Positions 16,225 to 24,610 of a stretch of DNA of 64,000 bases are shown here, one piece after another. Source of the DNA: a bacterium HR40 (lineage in GTDB: Bacteria; Pseudomonadota; Alphaproteobacteria; Geminicoccales; Geminicoccaceae); assembly GCA_002898275.1 (NCBI GenBank), contig BEIQ01000004.1, positions 186,001 to 250,000 on the forward strand. The letters are read 5' to 3'. Within the stretch, counting starts at the first letter, position 1. The number at the start of each line of letters is the position of its first letter. The notes beneath the pieces are model-generated. The model saw only the letters and a program-made list of their open reading frames with translations, was not told the DNA's origin and searched no databases. The position numbers and the translations under genes were made by a program.

Positions 16225-16683
16225 TTACGCTTCCTGGGGCAGACTGCCCTTGCCGCGCCGACGCTCGCTGCGCGCGGTCATCTCCTCGGGCGAAGCCGGA
16301 GCTCCGGCTTCGGGCGCGGCTGCAGCAGTCGCCGCCGCTGGCGTCTCGTCTGCCGTCGGCTCAGGCTCCCAAACTGCCGGTTTCGGGAACATCCCTTCGA
16401 GGAGCAGCTGCTCGCCGGCCAGCATCGCCTCGCCGGTCTCGCGCAGGAACTGGCATCCGAGCTCGCCGAGTCGCCCATAGACCGCGACCATCCGCTGCCA
16501 GGTGGCGCCGGCCCGCTGCGGCAAAAGCCCTCGGCTCGTCTCCTCGATCAAAAGGTCGAGCAGCGCTCCCGTCAGGCTCAGCTGGCTTTCGAACACGCGC
16601 CCCGAACACAAGACCAGTGCACGCACGGTCGCAAGGCCAGCGGTGCTGGAGCTCGCGAGATCCGCGACAGCAGAAGCGGACAT
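16225..16683 (-). CDS. Phasin-like protein (polyhydroxyalkanoate granule associated, putative)
   Basis: A 152-residue protein with a helical, amphipathic first 100 residues and an Ala/Pro/Glu-rich tail ending in a basic patch (SERRRGKGS). Size and layout resemble phasins, which coat polyhydroxyalkanoate granules, but sequence resemblance is modest. The strongest support is the leader: a large palindrome containing CTGC-N3-GCAG, the pattern reported for the phasin regulator PhaR. I chose the ATG at 16683 because GGAGG lies 8 bases upstream; the ATG at 16695 is inside the palindrome. Alternative: an uncharacterised helical protein. Confidence 0.55.
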   Translation of the reverse strand: MSASAVADLASSSTAGLATVRALVLCSGRVFESQLSLTGALLDLLIEETSRGLLPQRAGATWQRMVAVYGRLGELGCQFLRETGEAMLAGEQLLLEGMFPKPAVWEPEPTADETPAAATAAAAPEAGAPASPEEMTARSERRRGKGSLPQEA

Positions 16684-16692
16684 GGCGTCCTC

Positions 16693-16725
16693 CATGGTTC
16701 ATGCTGCATCGCAGCATGAACCATG
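16693..16725. promoter_or_regulatory. Perfect 33-bp palindrome with CTGC-N3-GCAG core (PhaR-like box)
   Basis: Perfect 15-bp arms (16693-16707 and 16711-16725) around the 3-base centre ATC. The left arm reads CATGGTTCATGCTGC. The core CTGC-ATC-GCAG fits the CTGC-N3-GCAG pattern described for PhaR of Rhodobacter and Paracoccus. It lies directly upstream of the Shine-Dalgarno sequence of the phasin-like gene and between it and putA. Confidence 0.6.
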
Positions 16726-16836
16726 CCACGGGCCGGCGGCGCTGTCGAGAGCAAAGACAGTTGGCCGGCAGGTGGTCGGAACGGCGAAGGCTTGCTAGCA
16801 TGGCCCGGACCCCGACCGACGTTCGCGGAGGTGCCT

Positions 16837-19800
16837 ATGGTCCAGGACGAGCTGGCGCCCGCACCGCGGACACCGGACGTCGCCCGGCTACCGGTCTTCC
16901 GCGCTCCCTTCGCGCCGCCCGATGAGGAGCTGATTGCAGGTTTTTGGGCTTCCGCCACTTTCCCCCCGGAGGCCGAAGCGCGCATCGACGCCGAGGCGAC
17001 TCGGCTCATCCGTCACATTCGAGAGACCGGCGGAGCGATCGGAGCCCTTGAGGACTTTCTCCACGAATACGGGCTTTCGACCCGCGAAGGCCTCGCCCTC
17101 ATGGTGCTAGCCGAGGCCCTGCTGCGGGTGCCGGATGCGGCGACCGCGGATCGTCTCATCGAGGAGAAGCTCGGGGGTGCCGACTGGAGCGGGCGCGCGC
17201 AGCGGACCGACAGCTGGCTGGTCACACTGTCCACCTGGGCCCTCGGGGTGGGAAGCCGGATCGTCGCTCCCGACGAGCGACCTGAAGATATCCTCCACCT
17301 GCTGGTACGGCGCCTCGGCCAGCCGGCGGTGCGGGCGGCAGTGCGGCGAGCGGTGTCGCTGCTTGCGCACCATTTCGTCCTGGGCGAGACCATCGAGCAG
17401 GCCTTGCAGCGGGCGCGGCCGATGGCCGAGCGCGGCTATCGCTTTTCCTTCGACATGCTGGGCGAAGGAGCGCGCACCGCTGCCGACGCCGCCCGCTATT
17501 TCGATGGCTATGCTCGGGCCATCGTCGCCATTGCCGCAGCTGCCGGCGATACCCCTCTGCCCGCCCGCCACGGGATCTCGGTCAAACTCTCGGCCCTCCA
17601 CCCGCGCTACGAGCCCTGCCAGCGCGAGCGCGTGCTGCGCGAGCTTGGAGGGCGGTTGCTCGAGCTTGCCAGGCTCGCTCGCGACCATGGACTCGCCATG
17701 ACCGTCGATGCCGAGGAGGCGGATCGCCTCGAGCTTTCCCTCGAATTGGTGGCTCGGGTCGCTGCCGATGCGTCGCTCGCCGATTGGGAGGGCTTCGGGC
17801 TCGCCGTCCAAGCCTATCAGAAGCGCGCGCCGGCGGTGGTGGAATGGATCGGTGAATTGGCCTCTTCTCTGCACCGCCGGTTCATGGTGCGGCTCGTCAA
17901 GGGGGCCTATTGGGATACCGAGATCAAGCGCGCCCAAGAGCGGGGTCTGGACGATTATCCGGTCTTCACCCGCAAGGCGGCGACCGACCTCTGCTATCTC
18001 GTCTGCGCGCGCCGCCTGCTCGCACTGCGTCCGCGTCTTTTCCCGCAGTTCGCTACCCACAACGCGCTCACGGTGGCGACCATCGCCGAGCTCGCTGGCC
18101 AGGAGCGCGACGGCTTCGAGTTCCAGCGCCTCCACGGCATGGGCGAAGCCCTCTACGAGGCCGTGAGCGAGCAGGGCCAGCGTTTTCCTTGCCGCATCTA
18201 CGCGCCCGTTGGCGGCCATCGCGACCTGCTCGCCTATCTCGTCCGCCGCCTGCTCGAGAACGGCGCCAATTCCTCCTTCGTGGCCGTGGTACGCGATCGC
18301 AACGTCGCGCTCGCCACCCTGCTCGCCCGCCCAGCCCAGCTCCTCGGCAGTCCGCGCGATGCCCGTCATCCGAAGATCCCGCGTCCCCAGGACCTCTATC
18401 TCCCGGAGCGGCGCAATTCGCGTGGCCTCGAGTTCGGCGAGCGGGCGCAGCTCGAACGGCTGTTGCAAGAGATGCGACAAGCGGAACCGGTGCGCAGCGC
18501 GCACAGCCTCGGAGCCGCTCTGCACCGAGCCGAGCGGCGTCCGGTCGTCAGCCCCATCGACGGCAGCACCATCGGCGAGGTCGCGGAAGCGCACCCCGAG
18601 GAGGTCGAGTCCCTGTTCGCGGTGGCGCGGCGGGGCTTCGAGCGCTGGCGTCGGGTGGCGGTCGAGGAGCGGGCGCGGATCCTCGAGCGTGCCTCGGATC
18701 TGCTGGAGGCCAGACGGGCGCTCTTCGTTCGCCTGTGCGCGGAGGAGGCGGGCAAGACGCTCGCCGACGGCATTGCCGAGGTGCGCGAAGCCGTCGACGG
18801 TCTCCGCTATTACGGCGCCCGCGCCCGCGAGCTCATGGGCGAAGGGCGTTCCATGCCAGGGCCCACGGGCGAGGAGAACCTCTATTTCTGGCGGCCGCGC
18901 GGCATCTTCGTCTGCATCTCGCCCTGGAATTTCCCGCTCGCCATCTTCACCGGCCAGGTCGGCGCGGCGCTCGCGGCGGGCAATGCGGTGATCGCCAAGC
19001 CGGCCGAACAGACCCCGCTCGTTGCCTTCGCCATGGTGCGCCTGCTGCACGAGGCTGGGGTGCCGGAGGAGGCGCTTCTCTTGGTCCCCGGCGACGGTCG
19101 GGTGGGTGCCGCACTTCTCGCCCATCCCGAGGTCGGCGGAGTGGCCTTCACCGGTTCCACCGAGACCGCCTTCGCCATCAACCGACAGCTTGCGGCGAAG
19201 ACCGGGCCGATCGTCCCCCTGATCGCCGAAACCGGCGGAATCAACGCCATGATCGTGGACGCCACGGCGCTGCCGGAGCAAGTGACCGACGACGTGATGC
19301 AAAGCGCCTTCCGTTCGACCGGCCAGCGCTGTTCGGCGCTCCGCCTGCTCTGTTTGCAGGAGGAGGTGGCGGACCGCATCCTGGCGATGATCGAGGGTGC
19401 GGCACGCGAGCTCGCCATTGGCGACCCGCGCGAGCCGGCGACGGACATGGGACCGGTGATCGATGCCGAGGCCAAGGAGCGATTGCTGGCGGCGATCGCC
19501 CGTGGACGCGCGCAGGCTCGCACCATTCTCGCCGGCCCGTTGCCGCCCGAGCTCCCGCGAGCCGGCTACTGGATCGCGCCCCATATCTTCGAGCTCGAGG
19601 ATGCGGGCATGCTGCGCGAGGAGATCTTCGGCCCCGTGCTCCATGTGGTGCGCTGGCGCAGTGACCGCCTCGACCAGCTCCTGGAGAGGATCGCCGCAAC
19701 CGGCTACGGCCTGACCCTCGGCATCCACACCCGTATCCAGCGGACCATCGACCGCATCGTCGAGCGACTTCCGGTCGGCAACGTCTATGTCAACCGCAGC

Positions 19801-19980
19801 ATGATCGGGGCGGTCGTAGGCACCCAGCCCTTCGGCGGAAGCGGCCTCTCGGGCACCGGCTTCAAAGCCGGTGGTCCCGCCTATCTCACCCGCTTTGCCC
19901 TCGAACAGGTGGTGACCACCAACACCGCCGCCTCGGGGGGCAACGCCAGCCTCATCGTCCAAGCGGGCGATCGCTGGTAG
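16837..19980 (+). CDS. putA: Bifunctional proline dehydrogenase / P5C dehydrogenase PutA
   Basis: A 1047-residue PutA that oxidises proline to glutamate in two steps. The FAD-dependent proline dehydrogenase half shows GISVKLSALHPRYE and RLVKGAYWDTEIKRAQ; the aldehyde dehydrogenase half shows ISPWNFPLAIFTGQ, the general base Glu798 in IAETGGINAM and the nucleophile Cys832 in TGQRCSAL. It has no N-terminal ribbon-helix-helix, so it is the short catalytic type without repressor function, and no own regulator is adjacent. ATG at 16837 with GGAGG 5 bases before it. Its last 29 bp overlap the convergent nhaA gene. Confidence 0.96.
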   Translation: MVQDELAPAPRTPDVARLPVFRAPFAPPDEELIAGFWASATFPPEAEARIDAEATRLIRHIRETGGAIGALEDFLHEYGLSTREGLALMVLAEALLRVPDAATADRLIEEKLGGADWSGRAQRTDSWLVTLSTWALGVGSRIVAPDERPEDILHLLVRRLGQPAVRAAVRRAVSLLAHHFVLGETIEQALQRARPMAERGYRFSFDMLGEGARTAADAARYFDGYARAIVAIAAAAGDTPLPARHGISVKLSALHPRYEPCQRERVLRELGGRLLELARLARDHGLAMTVDAEEADRLELSLELVARVAADASLADWEGFGLAVQAYQKRAPAVVEWIGELASSLHRRFMVRLVKGAYWDTEIKRAQERGLDDYPVFTRKAATDLCYLVCARRLLALRPRLFPQFATHNALTVATIAELAGQERDGFEFQRLHGMGEALYEAVSEQGQRFPCRIYAPVGGHRDLLAYLVRRLLENGANSSFVAVVRDRNVALATLLARPAQLLGSPRDARHPKIPRPQDLYLPERRNSRGLEFGERAQLERLLQEMRQAEPVRSAHSLGAALHRAERRPVVSPIDGSTIGEVAEAHPEEVESLFAVARRGFERWRRVAVEERARILERASDLLEARRALFVRLCAEEAGKTLADGIAEVREAVDGLRYYGARARELMGEGRSMPGPTGEENLYFWRPRGIFVCISPWNFPLAIFTGQVGAALAAGNAVIAKPAEQTPLVAFAMVRLLHEAGVPEEALLLVPGDGRVGAALLAHPEVGGVAFTGSTETAFAINRQLAAKTGPIVPLIAETGGINAMIVDATALPEQVTDDVMQSAFRSTGQRCSALRLLCLQEEVADRILAMIEGAARELAIGDPREPATDMGPVIDAEAKERLLAAIARGRAQARTILAGPLPPELPRAGYWIAPHIFELEDAGMLREEIFGPVLHVVRWRSDRLDQLLERIAATGYGLTLGIHTRIQRTIDRIVERLPVGNVYVNRSMIGAVVGTQPFGGSGLSGTGFKAGGPAYLTRFALEQVVTTNTAASGGNASLIVQAGDRW

Positions 19981-21319
19981 TGGCCGCTCCTCGCGAGAGC
20001 TGGCGATCTCTGCCGCCGGTGGGTCCGGCGCCGGCTGGGATGGCAAGCAGGAGGGCACCGGTCACCGCAGCCAACAGGGAGGCCGCGAGGATGCCCAGCT
20101 TCGCCTCGTCGAGCGCGCTTCCCTCGCCGAAGGCGAGATGGCCGATGAAGAGCGCCATGGTAAAGCCGATGCCGGCGAGCAACCCCACTCCCGCGAGCTG
20201 GCGAAGATTGCCCCATTCCGGCATGCGGGCGATGGCGAGGCGGTCGGCGAGCAGGCAGGCCCCGACGATGCCGAGCGGCTTACCGAAGAGTAGACCGAGG
20301 AAGACGCCCGTGGTCACAGGGGAGGCGATGGCCGTGCCGATCTCGCTGGGTAGCTTCACTCCCGCATTGAGAAGAGCGAAGAGCGGGACGATCAGGAAGG
20401 CGACCCAGGGGGCGAGAGCGTGCTCGAAGCGGTGCAGCGGGCTGCGCGCCTCGAGAAGGACTTCCGCGGCGCGACCGATACCCATCTCGATCTCCTCGAA
20501 GCTCCCCCCCATTTTGCTCCGCAGCTCCGCGCGCAGCGCCGCGAGATCGACCCGATGCGCGATCGGCACGGTCGCGGCGAGGGCGATGCCCGCCAACGTG
20601 GCATGGACCCCGGAGCGGAGCACGAACCCCCAGAGGAGGATGCCGAGCACGGCATAGATGCCTGCCCGCCCGCCGCCGCTTCGGCCATAGGCGAAGGCGA
20701 GCAGCCAGACGAGGCCGGCGAGCAGGAGCGGGGTCGTCTCGAGATTCCCCGTATAGAAGAGAGCGATCACGAGGACCGCCCCGAGATCGTCGATGATGGC
20801 GAGAGCGAGCAGGAAGACCGAGAGCTGGGGAGGCACGCGGCTGCCGAGAAGGGAGAGGACGCCCAGGGCGAAGGCGATATCCGTCGCCATGGGAACGCCC
20901 CAGCCGCCAGCCGTCGGGGTACCGGCGTTGACGGCAGAATAGATCGCCGCTGGCACGGCCATGCCGCCCAGGCCGGCGAAGAGTGGCAGCGACGCCTGGT
21001 GCCAACCCCGCAACTCGCCGACCAGGAGCTCGCGCTTGATCTCGAGACCCACGAGGAAGAAGAAGACCGCCATCAACAGGTCGTTGACCCAAAGGTAGAG
21101 GGGCTTTTCGAGACCGCCGTCGCCGATCCGCACGGAGACCGGCAGGTTGCGCAGCCAGCTGTAGCTTTCGTGCCAAGGCGAATTGGCCCAAAGGAGAGCG
21201 GCCAGGGTCACGGCGAGCAGGAGGACTCCGCTCGCCGCCTCCGTGGCGATCAACTCCTGGATCGGCAGCGCGAACCGTCGTGGGTCTTTCGGGGCAGATC
21301 GTGCAAGGTCAGCTGGCAT
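19952..21319 (-). CDS. nhaA: Na+/H+ antiporter NhaA
   Basis: A 455-residue NhaA antiporter with about 12 membrane helices. The ion-binding aspartate pair is Asp177-Asp178 in LALAIIDDLGAVLVIALFYT; other markers are DLLMAVFFFLVGLEIKREL, GVPMATDIAFALGVLSLLG and GIGFTMALFIGHLAF. It exports sodium in exchange for protons at high pH or salinity. The C-terminus extends about 40 residues past the usual end with a polar tail, which is where the gene overlaps putA. ATG with GAGGGT upstream; the upstream ggt gene ends 7 bp before it, so the two are cotranscribed. Confidence 0.95.
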   Translation of the reverse strand: MPADLARSAPKDPRRFALPIQELIATEAASGVLLLAVTLAALLWANSPWHESYSWLRNLPVSVRIGDGGLEKPLYLWVNDLLMAVFFFLVGLEIKRELLVGELRGWHQASLPLFAGLGGMAVPAAIYSAVNAGTPTAGGWGVPMATDIAFALGVLSLLGSRVPPQLSVFLLALAIIDDLGAVLVIALFYTGNLETTPLLLAGLVWLLAFAYGRSGGGRAGIYAVLGILLWGFVLRSGVHATLAGIALAATVPIAHRVDLAALRAELRSKMGGSFEEIEMGIGRAAEVLLEARSPLHRFEHALAPWVAFLIVPLFALLNAGVKLPSEIGTAIASPVTTGVFLGLLFGKPLGIVGACLLADRLAIARMPEWGNLRQLAGVGLLAGIGFTMALFIGHLAFGEGSALDEAKLGILAASLLAAVTGALLLAIPAGAGPTGGRDRQLSRGAATTSDRPLGR

Positions 21320-21326
21320 ACCCTCT

Positions 21327-22913
21327 TTACCAGCCGAGGGCGATGCCGTCCTTGCGCGGATCGGAACCGCCGATGAGCAGGTTGCGCCGGTGGTCGACGA
21401 GGATGCACTGGCCGCCGCCGTGTGGGGTCTCGCTCTCCACCACGCGGTGACCCTTCGTGGCGAGTGCCGCCCGCACGTCCGGTCGCACCCCCCGTTCCAC
21501 GAGCAGATCCTGAGGGTAGGCCATCACCCGCGGCGAATCCAGTGCCGTCTGGGGATCCATGCCGAAATCGACGAGATTGGTGAGCAGGTGCACGTGGCCT
21601 ACCGGCTGATAGTCCGCACCCATCACGCCGAAGCAGGCCCACAGCTCGCCGCCGCGGAAAGCGAGACCCGGAATGATGGTGTGCATCGGCCGCTTGCGCG
21701 GAGCCACCAGGTTGGGATGCCCTGGATCGAGGCGGAAGGCGCGGCCGCGGCAGTGGAACAAGACCCCGGTTTCCGGGCAGCAGATGCCGGAACCGAAATT
21801 GTCGTAGAGCGAGTTGATGAACGAGCAGGCATTGCGCTCCTCGTCCACCACCGCGATGTAGACGGTATTGCCGACGTCCCGCAGCAGGGGGGGCGGCAGA
21901 TTGCCGATCGCGCGCTCGGGATCGATGCATTTCGCGAGCTTGGCGGCGTAGGCCTTGTCGAGGAGCTCCTCGAGCGGCACGGGAGCATGACGCGGATCGG
22001 CGAGGAACGCGTCGCGGTCGCGGAAGGCGAGGCGGGTGGCTTCGGCTTCGAGATGGAAGCGCTCGGCGCCGTGCGGATCGAGCCGGCCGAGATCGAACTG
22101 CTCGAGGATGTTGAGCATGAGCAGGGTGACGAGCCCTTGGCCATTGGGCGGGCACTCGTAGACCAAGATATCGCGGTAGCTCGCGTGAATGGGCTTGACG
22201 AACTCCGGCGCGAATTCCGCGAAATCCGCCTCTTCGTGCAAACCGCCCAAGCCCTTGAGCGTGGCCACCATGCGACTGGCGAGCTCGCCGCGATAGAAGG
22301 CCTCGGCACCGCGTTGGGCGAGGATCTCGAGGGTGCGGGCAAGCGCCGGCAAGCGCACGATCTGCCCTGGCGCCGGCGCTGCTCCCCCAGGGAGATAGGC
22401 GTCGGCGGCGGCGGGAGTGCGACGCAACCGTGCTTCGCCGCGCTGCCAGTCGAAGGCCACCCTCGGGAACACCGGAAAACCGTCCCGGGCATAGCCGATG
22501 GCGGGCTCCAGCACCTCGGCGAAGGACAGCCGACCGTGCTGCCGTTGCAACAGCTCCCAAGCCGCAACCGCCCCCGGCACGGTCACACTGTGGGGGCTTT
22601 CCGCCTCGATGCGCTCGAGGCCGAGGGCGGAAAGCCGCTCGGAGCTCGCCGCTGCCGGTGCCCAGCCCGAGCCGTTGAGTGCCACCACACCACCCGAAGC
22701 CGGCGCGAAGAGCGCGAAACAGTCGCCACCGATGCCGGTCGACTGTGGCTCGACCACACCCTGTACGGCGCAGGCAGCGATCGCCGCATCCACGGCATTG
22801 CCGCCGCGGCGAAGGATCTCGAGGGCTGCCAAAGTGGCGAACGGGTGCGAGGTGGCGGCCATGCCGCCACGGGCATAGACGGTCGAGCGGCCCGGCAGCT
22901 GGAAATCCCGCAT
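21327..22913 (-). CDS. ggt: Gamma-glutamyltransferase family protein (YwrD-like)
   Basis: A 528-residue Ntn-hydrolase. It has the N-terminal block GGMAATSHPFATLAALEILR and GGNAVDAAIAA, VEPQSTGIGGDCF, and the self-cleavage site GNTVYIAVVD, in which the Thr should become the N-terminal nucleophile of the small subunit. The later block DNFGSGICCPETGVLFHCRG fits the family. No signal peptide is seen, so it may be a cytoplasmic YwrD-type enzyme rather than periplasmic glutathione hydrolase. ATG at 22913 with GAGAGG upstream. The substrate, glutathione or another gamma-glutamyl compound, is not settled. Confidence 0.9.
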   Translation of the reverse strand: MRDFQLPGRSTVYARGGMAATSHPFATLAALEILRRGGNAVDAAIAACAVQGVVEPQSTGIGGDCFALFAPASGGVVALNGSGWAPAAASSERLSALGLERIEAESPHSVTVPGAVAAWELLQRQHGRLSFAEVLEPAIGYARDGFPVFPRVAFDWQRGEARLRRTPAAADAYLPGGAAPAPGQIVRLPALARTLEILAQRGAEAFYRGELASRMVATLKGLGGLHEEADFAEFAPEFVKPIHASYRDILVYECPPNGQGLVTLLMLNILEQFDLGRLDPHGAERFHLEAEATRLAFRDRDAFLADPRHAPVPLEELLDKAYAAKLAKCIDPERAIGNLPPPLLRDVGNTVYIAVVDEERNACSFINSLYDNFGSGICCPETGVLFHCRGRAFRLDPGHPNLVAPRKRPMHTIIPGLAFRGGELWACFGVMGADYQPVGHVHLLTNLVDFGMDPQTALDSPRVMAYPQDLLVERGVRPDVRAALATKGHRVVESETPHGGGQCILVDHRRNLLIGGSDPRKDGIALGW

Positions 22914-22973
22914 GCGCCTCTCTCGTCGTTGAGCGGCGCGCTTATAGCCGACGGTCGAGCGGATCGCTAGCCG

Positions 22974-23396
22974 TCACGCGTTCGCCGAGGCTGCCGCTTC
23001 GGCGAGAGCGGCAAACGGCAGGAGGACGCAGTCGTGGCGGCTCTTGACGGCGGCAACCGGCGCGAAGACGCGGAGTTCCCCTGGCGTGCTCGCACACGGT
23101 CGGCCAGCGAGGAGATCCTGGACGTGCCGAACGAGAGCCTGGGCCTCGCCAGGCGTCATGCCGAGTGCGAGCTGGGCCACCAGCGCCGCAGCCGCTTCGG
23201 TGAGCAGACAGCCGCGGGTGCGGTGGGCGAGTCCGACGATCCGCCCGCCTTCGAGCCGCAGATCGAGGCTGATGCGGTCGCCGCAGAGGGGGTTGTCCCG
23301 GCTCACCCGCACGCACGGTCCTTCGAGCTGCCCGGCCCCGGTCCGCGAGCGGGCGAGAGCGAGGATCCGATCGTTGTAGAGATCCGCTGCGGTCAT
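22974..23396 (-). CDS. sufU: SufU-type iron-sulfur / sulfur-transfer scaffold
   Basis: A 140-residue NifU/IscU-like protein of the SufU subtype. Ligands match B. subtilis SufU: Cys38 and Asp40 in NPLCGD, Cys63 in RGCLLTE and Cys123 in RHDCVLLPF. SufU binds zinc and takes persulfide sulfur from SufS. The ATG overlaps the sufS stop (ATGA). It is the last gene of the leftward coxD operon, which suggests a dedicated sulfur-donor pair for Mo-cofactor sulfuration rather than general Fe-S assembly; that is inference. No other suf genes are adjacent. Confidence 0.9.
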   Translation of the reverse strand: MTAADLYNDRILALARSRTGAGQLEGPCVRVSRDNPLCGDRISLDLRLEGGRIVGLAHRTRGCLLTEAAAALVAQLALGMTPGEAQALVRHVQDLLAGRPCASTPGELRVFAPVAAVKSRHDCVLLPFAALAEAAASANA

Positions 23397-24610
23397 CGGA
23401 ACTTCCGCGAGATGACCTCGAGGCCGGTGAGCAAGGCATCGACGTCGGCCTCGTCGTTGTAGGGAGCGAGGCTCGCCCGCACGCTCGCCACCGTGCCGAA
23501 CCGGTCCATGAGCGGTTGAGCGCAGTGGTGGCCGCCGCGGGTGCACACGCCGAAGCCGTCGAGGAGCTGGCAGACGTCGTGGGCGTGCAGCCCCGCGACC
23601 TCGAAGGCGACGATACCGAAGCGATCGCGAATGTCGCGCGGTCCGAGGATGCGGATCGCCGGGAGCGCCGCCAGTCCGTCGAGGAGCCGTGCCGTCAGGG
23701 CCTCCTCCCGCCGGCGAACGGTCTGCCAGTTCAGGGTGAGAAGCCAGCGCGCCGCGGCACCGAGAGCCAGTACCGGACCGATCGCCGGAGTTCCCGCCTC
23801 GAAGCGGTGGGGCGGGCGAGCGTAGGTGGTCCCGGCGAACGACACTCGCGCGATCATCTCGCCGCCACCCAGAAACGGCGGCAACTCTTCGGCAAGCTCG
23901 CGGCGAATCCAGATCGCTCCGGCACCGGTCGCGGCGAACATCTTGTGGCCGGAAAAGGCGTAGAGGTCGCAGCCGAGCGCCCGCACATCGAATGGACCGT
24001 GCGGCACCCGCTGGGCGCCATCGACGACGAGGAGCGCCCCCACCGCCCGCGCCGCCGCCCCCACGCGCGCGACATCGACGAGGATCCCAGTGACATTCGA
24101 GACATGGGCGATGGCGACGACCGCCACCCGCTCGTCGAGCAGCGCCTCGAGCCGGTCGACGAGAAGACGGCCCTCCTCGTCCACCGGCGCCACTCGCAGT
24201 TCGGCACCGGTTCTCTCCGCCGCCATCTGCCACGGCACGATGTTGCTGTGGTGTTCGAGTTCGCTCACCAAAATCGCGCGCCCCGGTCCGAGACGAGGGC
24301 TCAGCACATGGGCGGCGAGATTGAGGCCCATGGTGGTGCCGCTCGTGAAGGCGATTTCGCTCGGGTCATCGGTCCCGAGATAGGCCGCGACCGCGGTCCG
24401 CGCCTCCTCGAAGGCGGCGGTGGCGGCGTCGGCGAGGCGATAGACACCGCGCTTGACGTTCGCTCGGCCGCGCGTTTCGAAGGCATGCAGCGCTTCGGCG
24501 GCGGAATGGCAGATCTGGGCGGTGGCCGCATTGTCGAGATAGTGGAACGGCGGCGGCACCGCGGCGAAGATGGGAAAGGCGCGGCGCAGCTCCGTCACCT
24601 CGCTGTTCAC
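23393..24610 (-). CDS. sufS: Cysteine desulfurase, SufS type
   Basis: A 405-residue class V aminotransferase-fold desulfurase. The PLP lysine is Lys223 in AFSGHKMFAATGAG and the persulfide-forming Cys363 sits in RGGHHCAQP, matching group II (SufS/CsdA) enzymes. Also visible are YLDNAATAQ, FTSGTTMGLNLAA and SELEHHSNIVPW. It removes sulfur from cysteine and passes it to SufU. GTG start at 24610 overlaps the stop of the upstream fusion gene (GTGA). Absence of sufBCD next to it supports a specialised role within this operon. Confidence 0.94.
   Translation of the reverse strand: MNSEVTELRRAFPIFAAVPPPFHYLDNAATAQICHSAAEALHAFETRGRANVKRGVYRLADAATAAFEEARTAVAAYLGTDDPSEIAFTSGTTMGLNLAAHVLSPRLGPGRAILVSELEHHSNIVPWQMAAERTGAELRVAPVDEEGRLLVDRLEALLDERVAVVAIAHVSNVTGILVDVARVGAAARAVGALLVVDGAQRVPHGPFDVRALGCDLYAFSGHKMFAATGAGAIWIRRELAEELPPFLGGGEMIARVSFAGTTYARPPHRFEAGTPAIGPVLALGAAARWLLTLNWQTVRRREEALTARLLDGLAALPAIRILGPRDIRDRFGIVAFEVAGLHAHDVCQLLDGFGVCTRGGHHCAQPLMDRFGTVASVRASLAPYNDEADVDALLTGLEVISRKFR

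Noticed and set aside
16693-16725. The 33-bp palindrome as a transcription terminator
   Set aside because: It lies upstream of both divergent genes, not after a gene, and has no U-tract; an operator or leader role fits better.
17107-20058. 983-codon open frame antisense to putA
   Set aside because: Mirror frame of a fully recognisable PutA; composition is His/Arg/Gly-rich with no domains.
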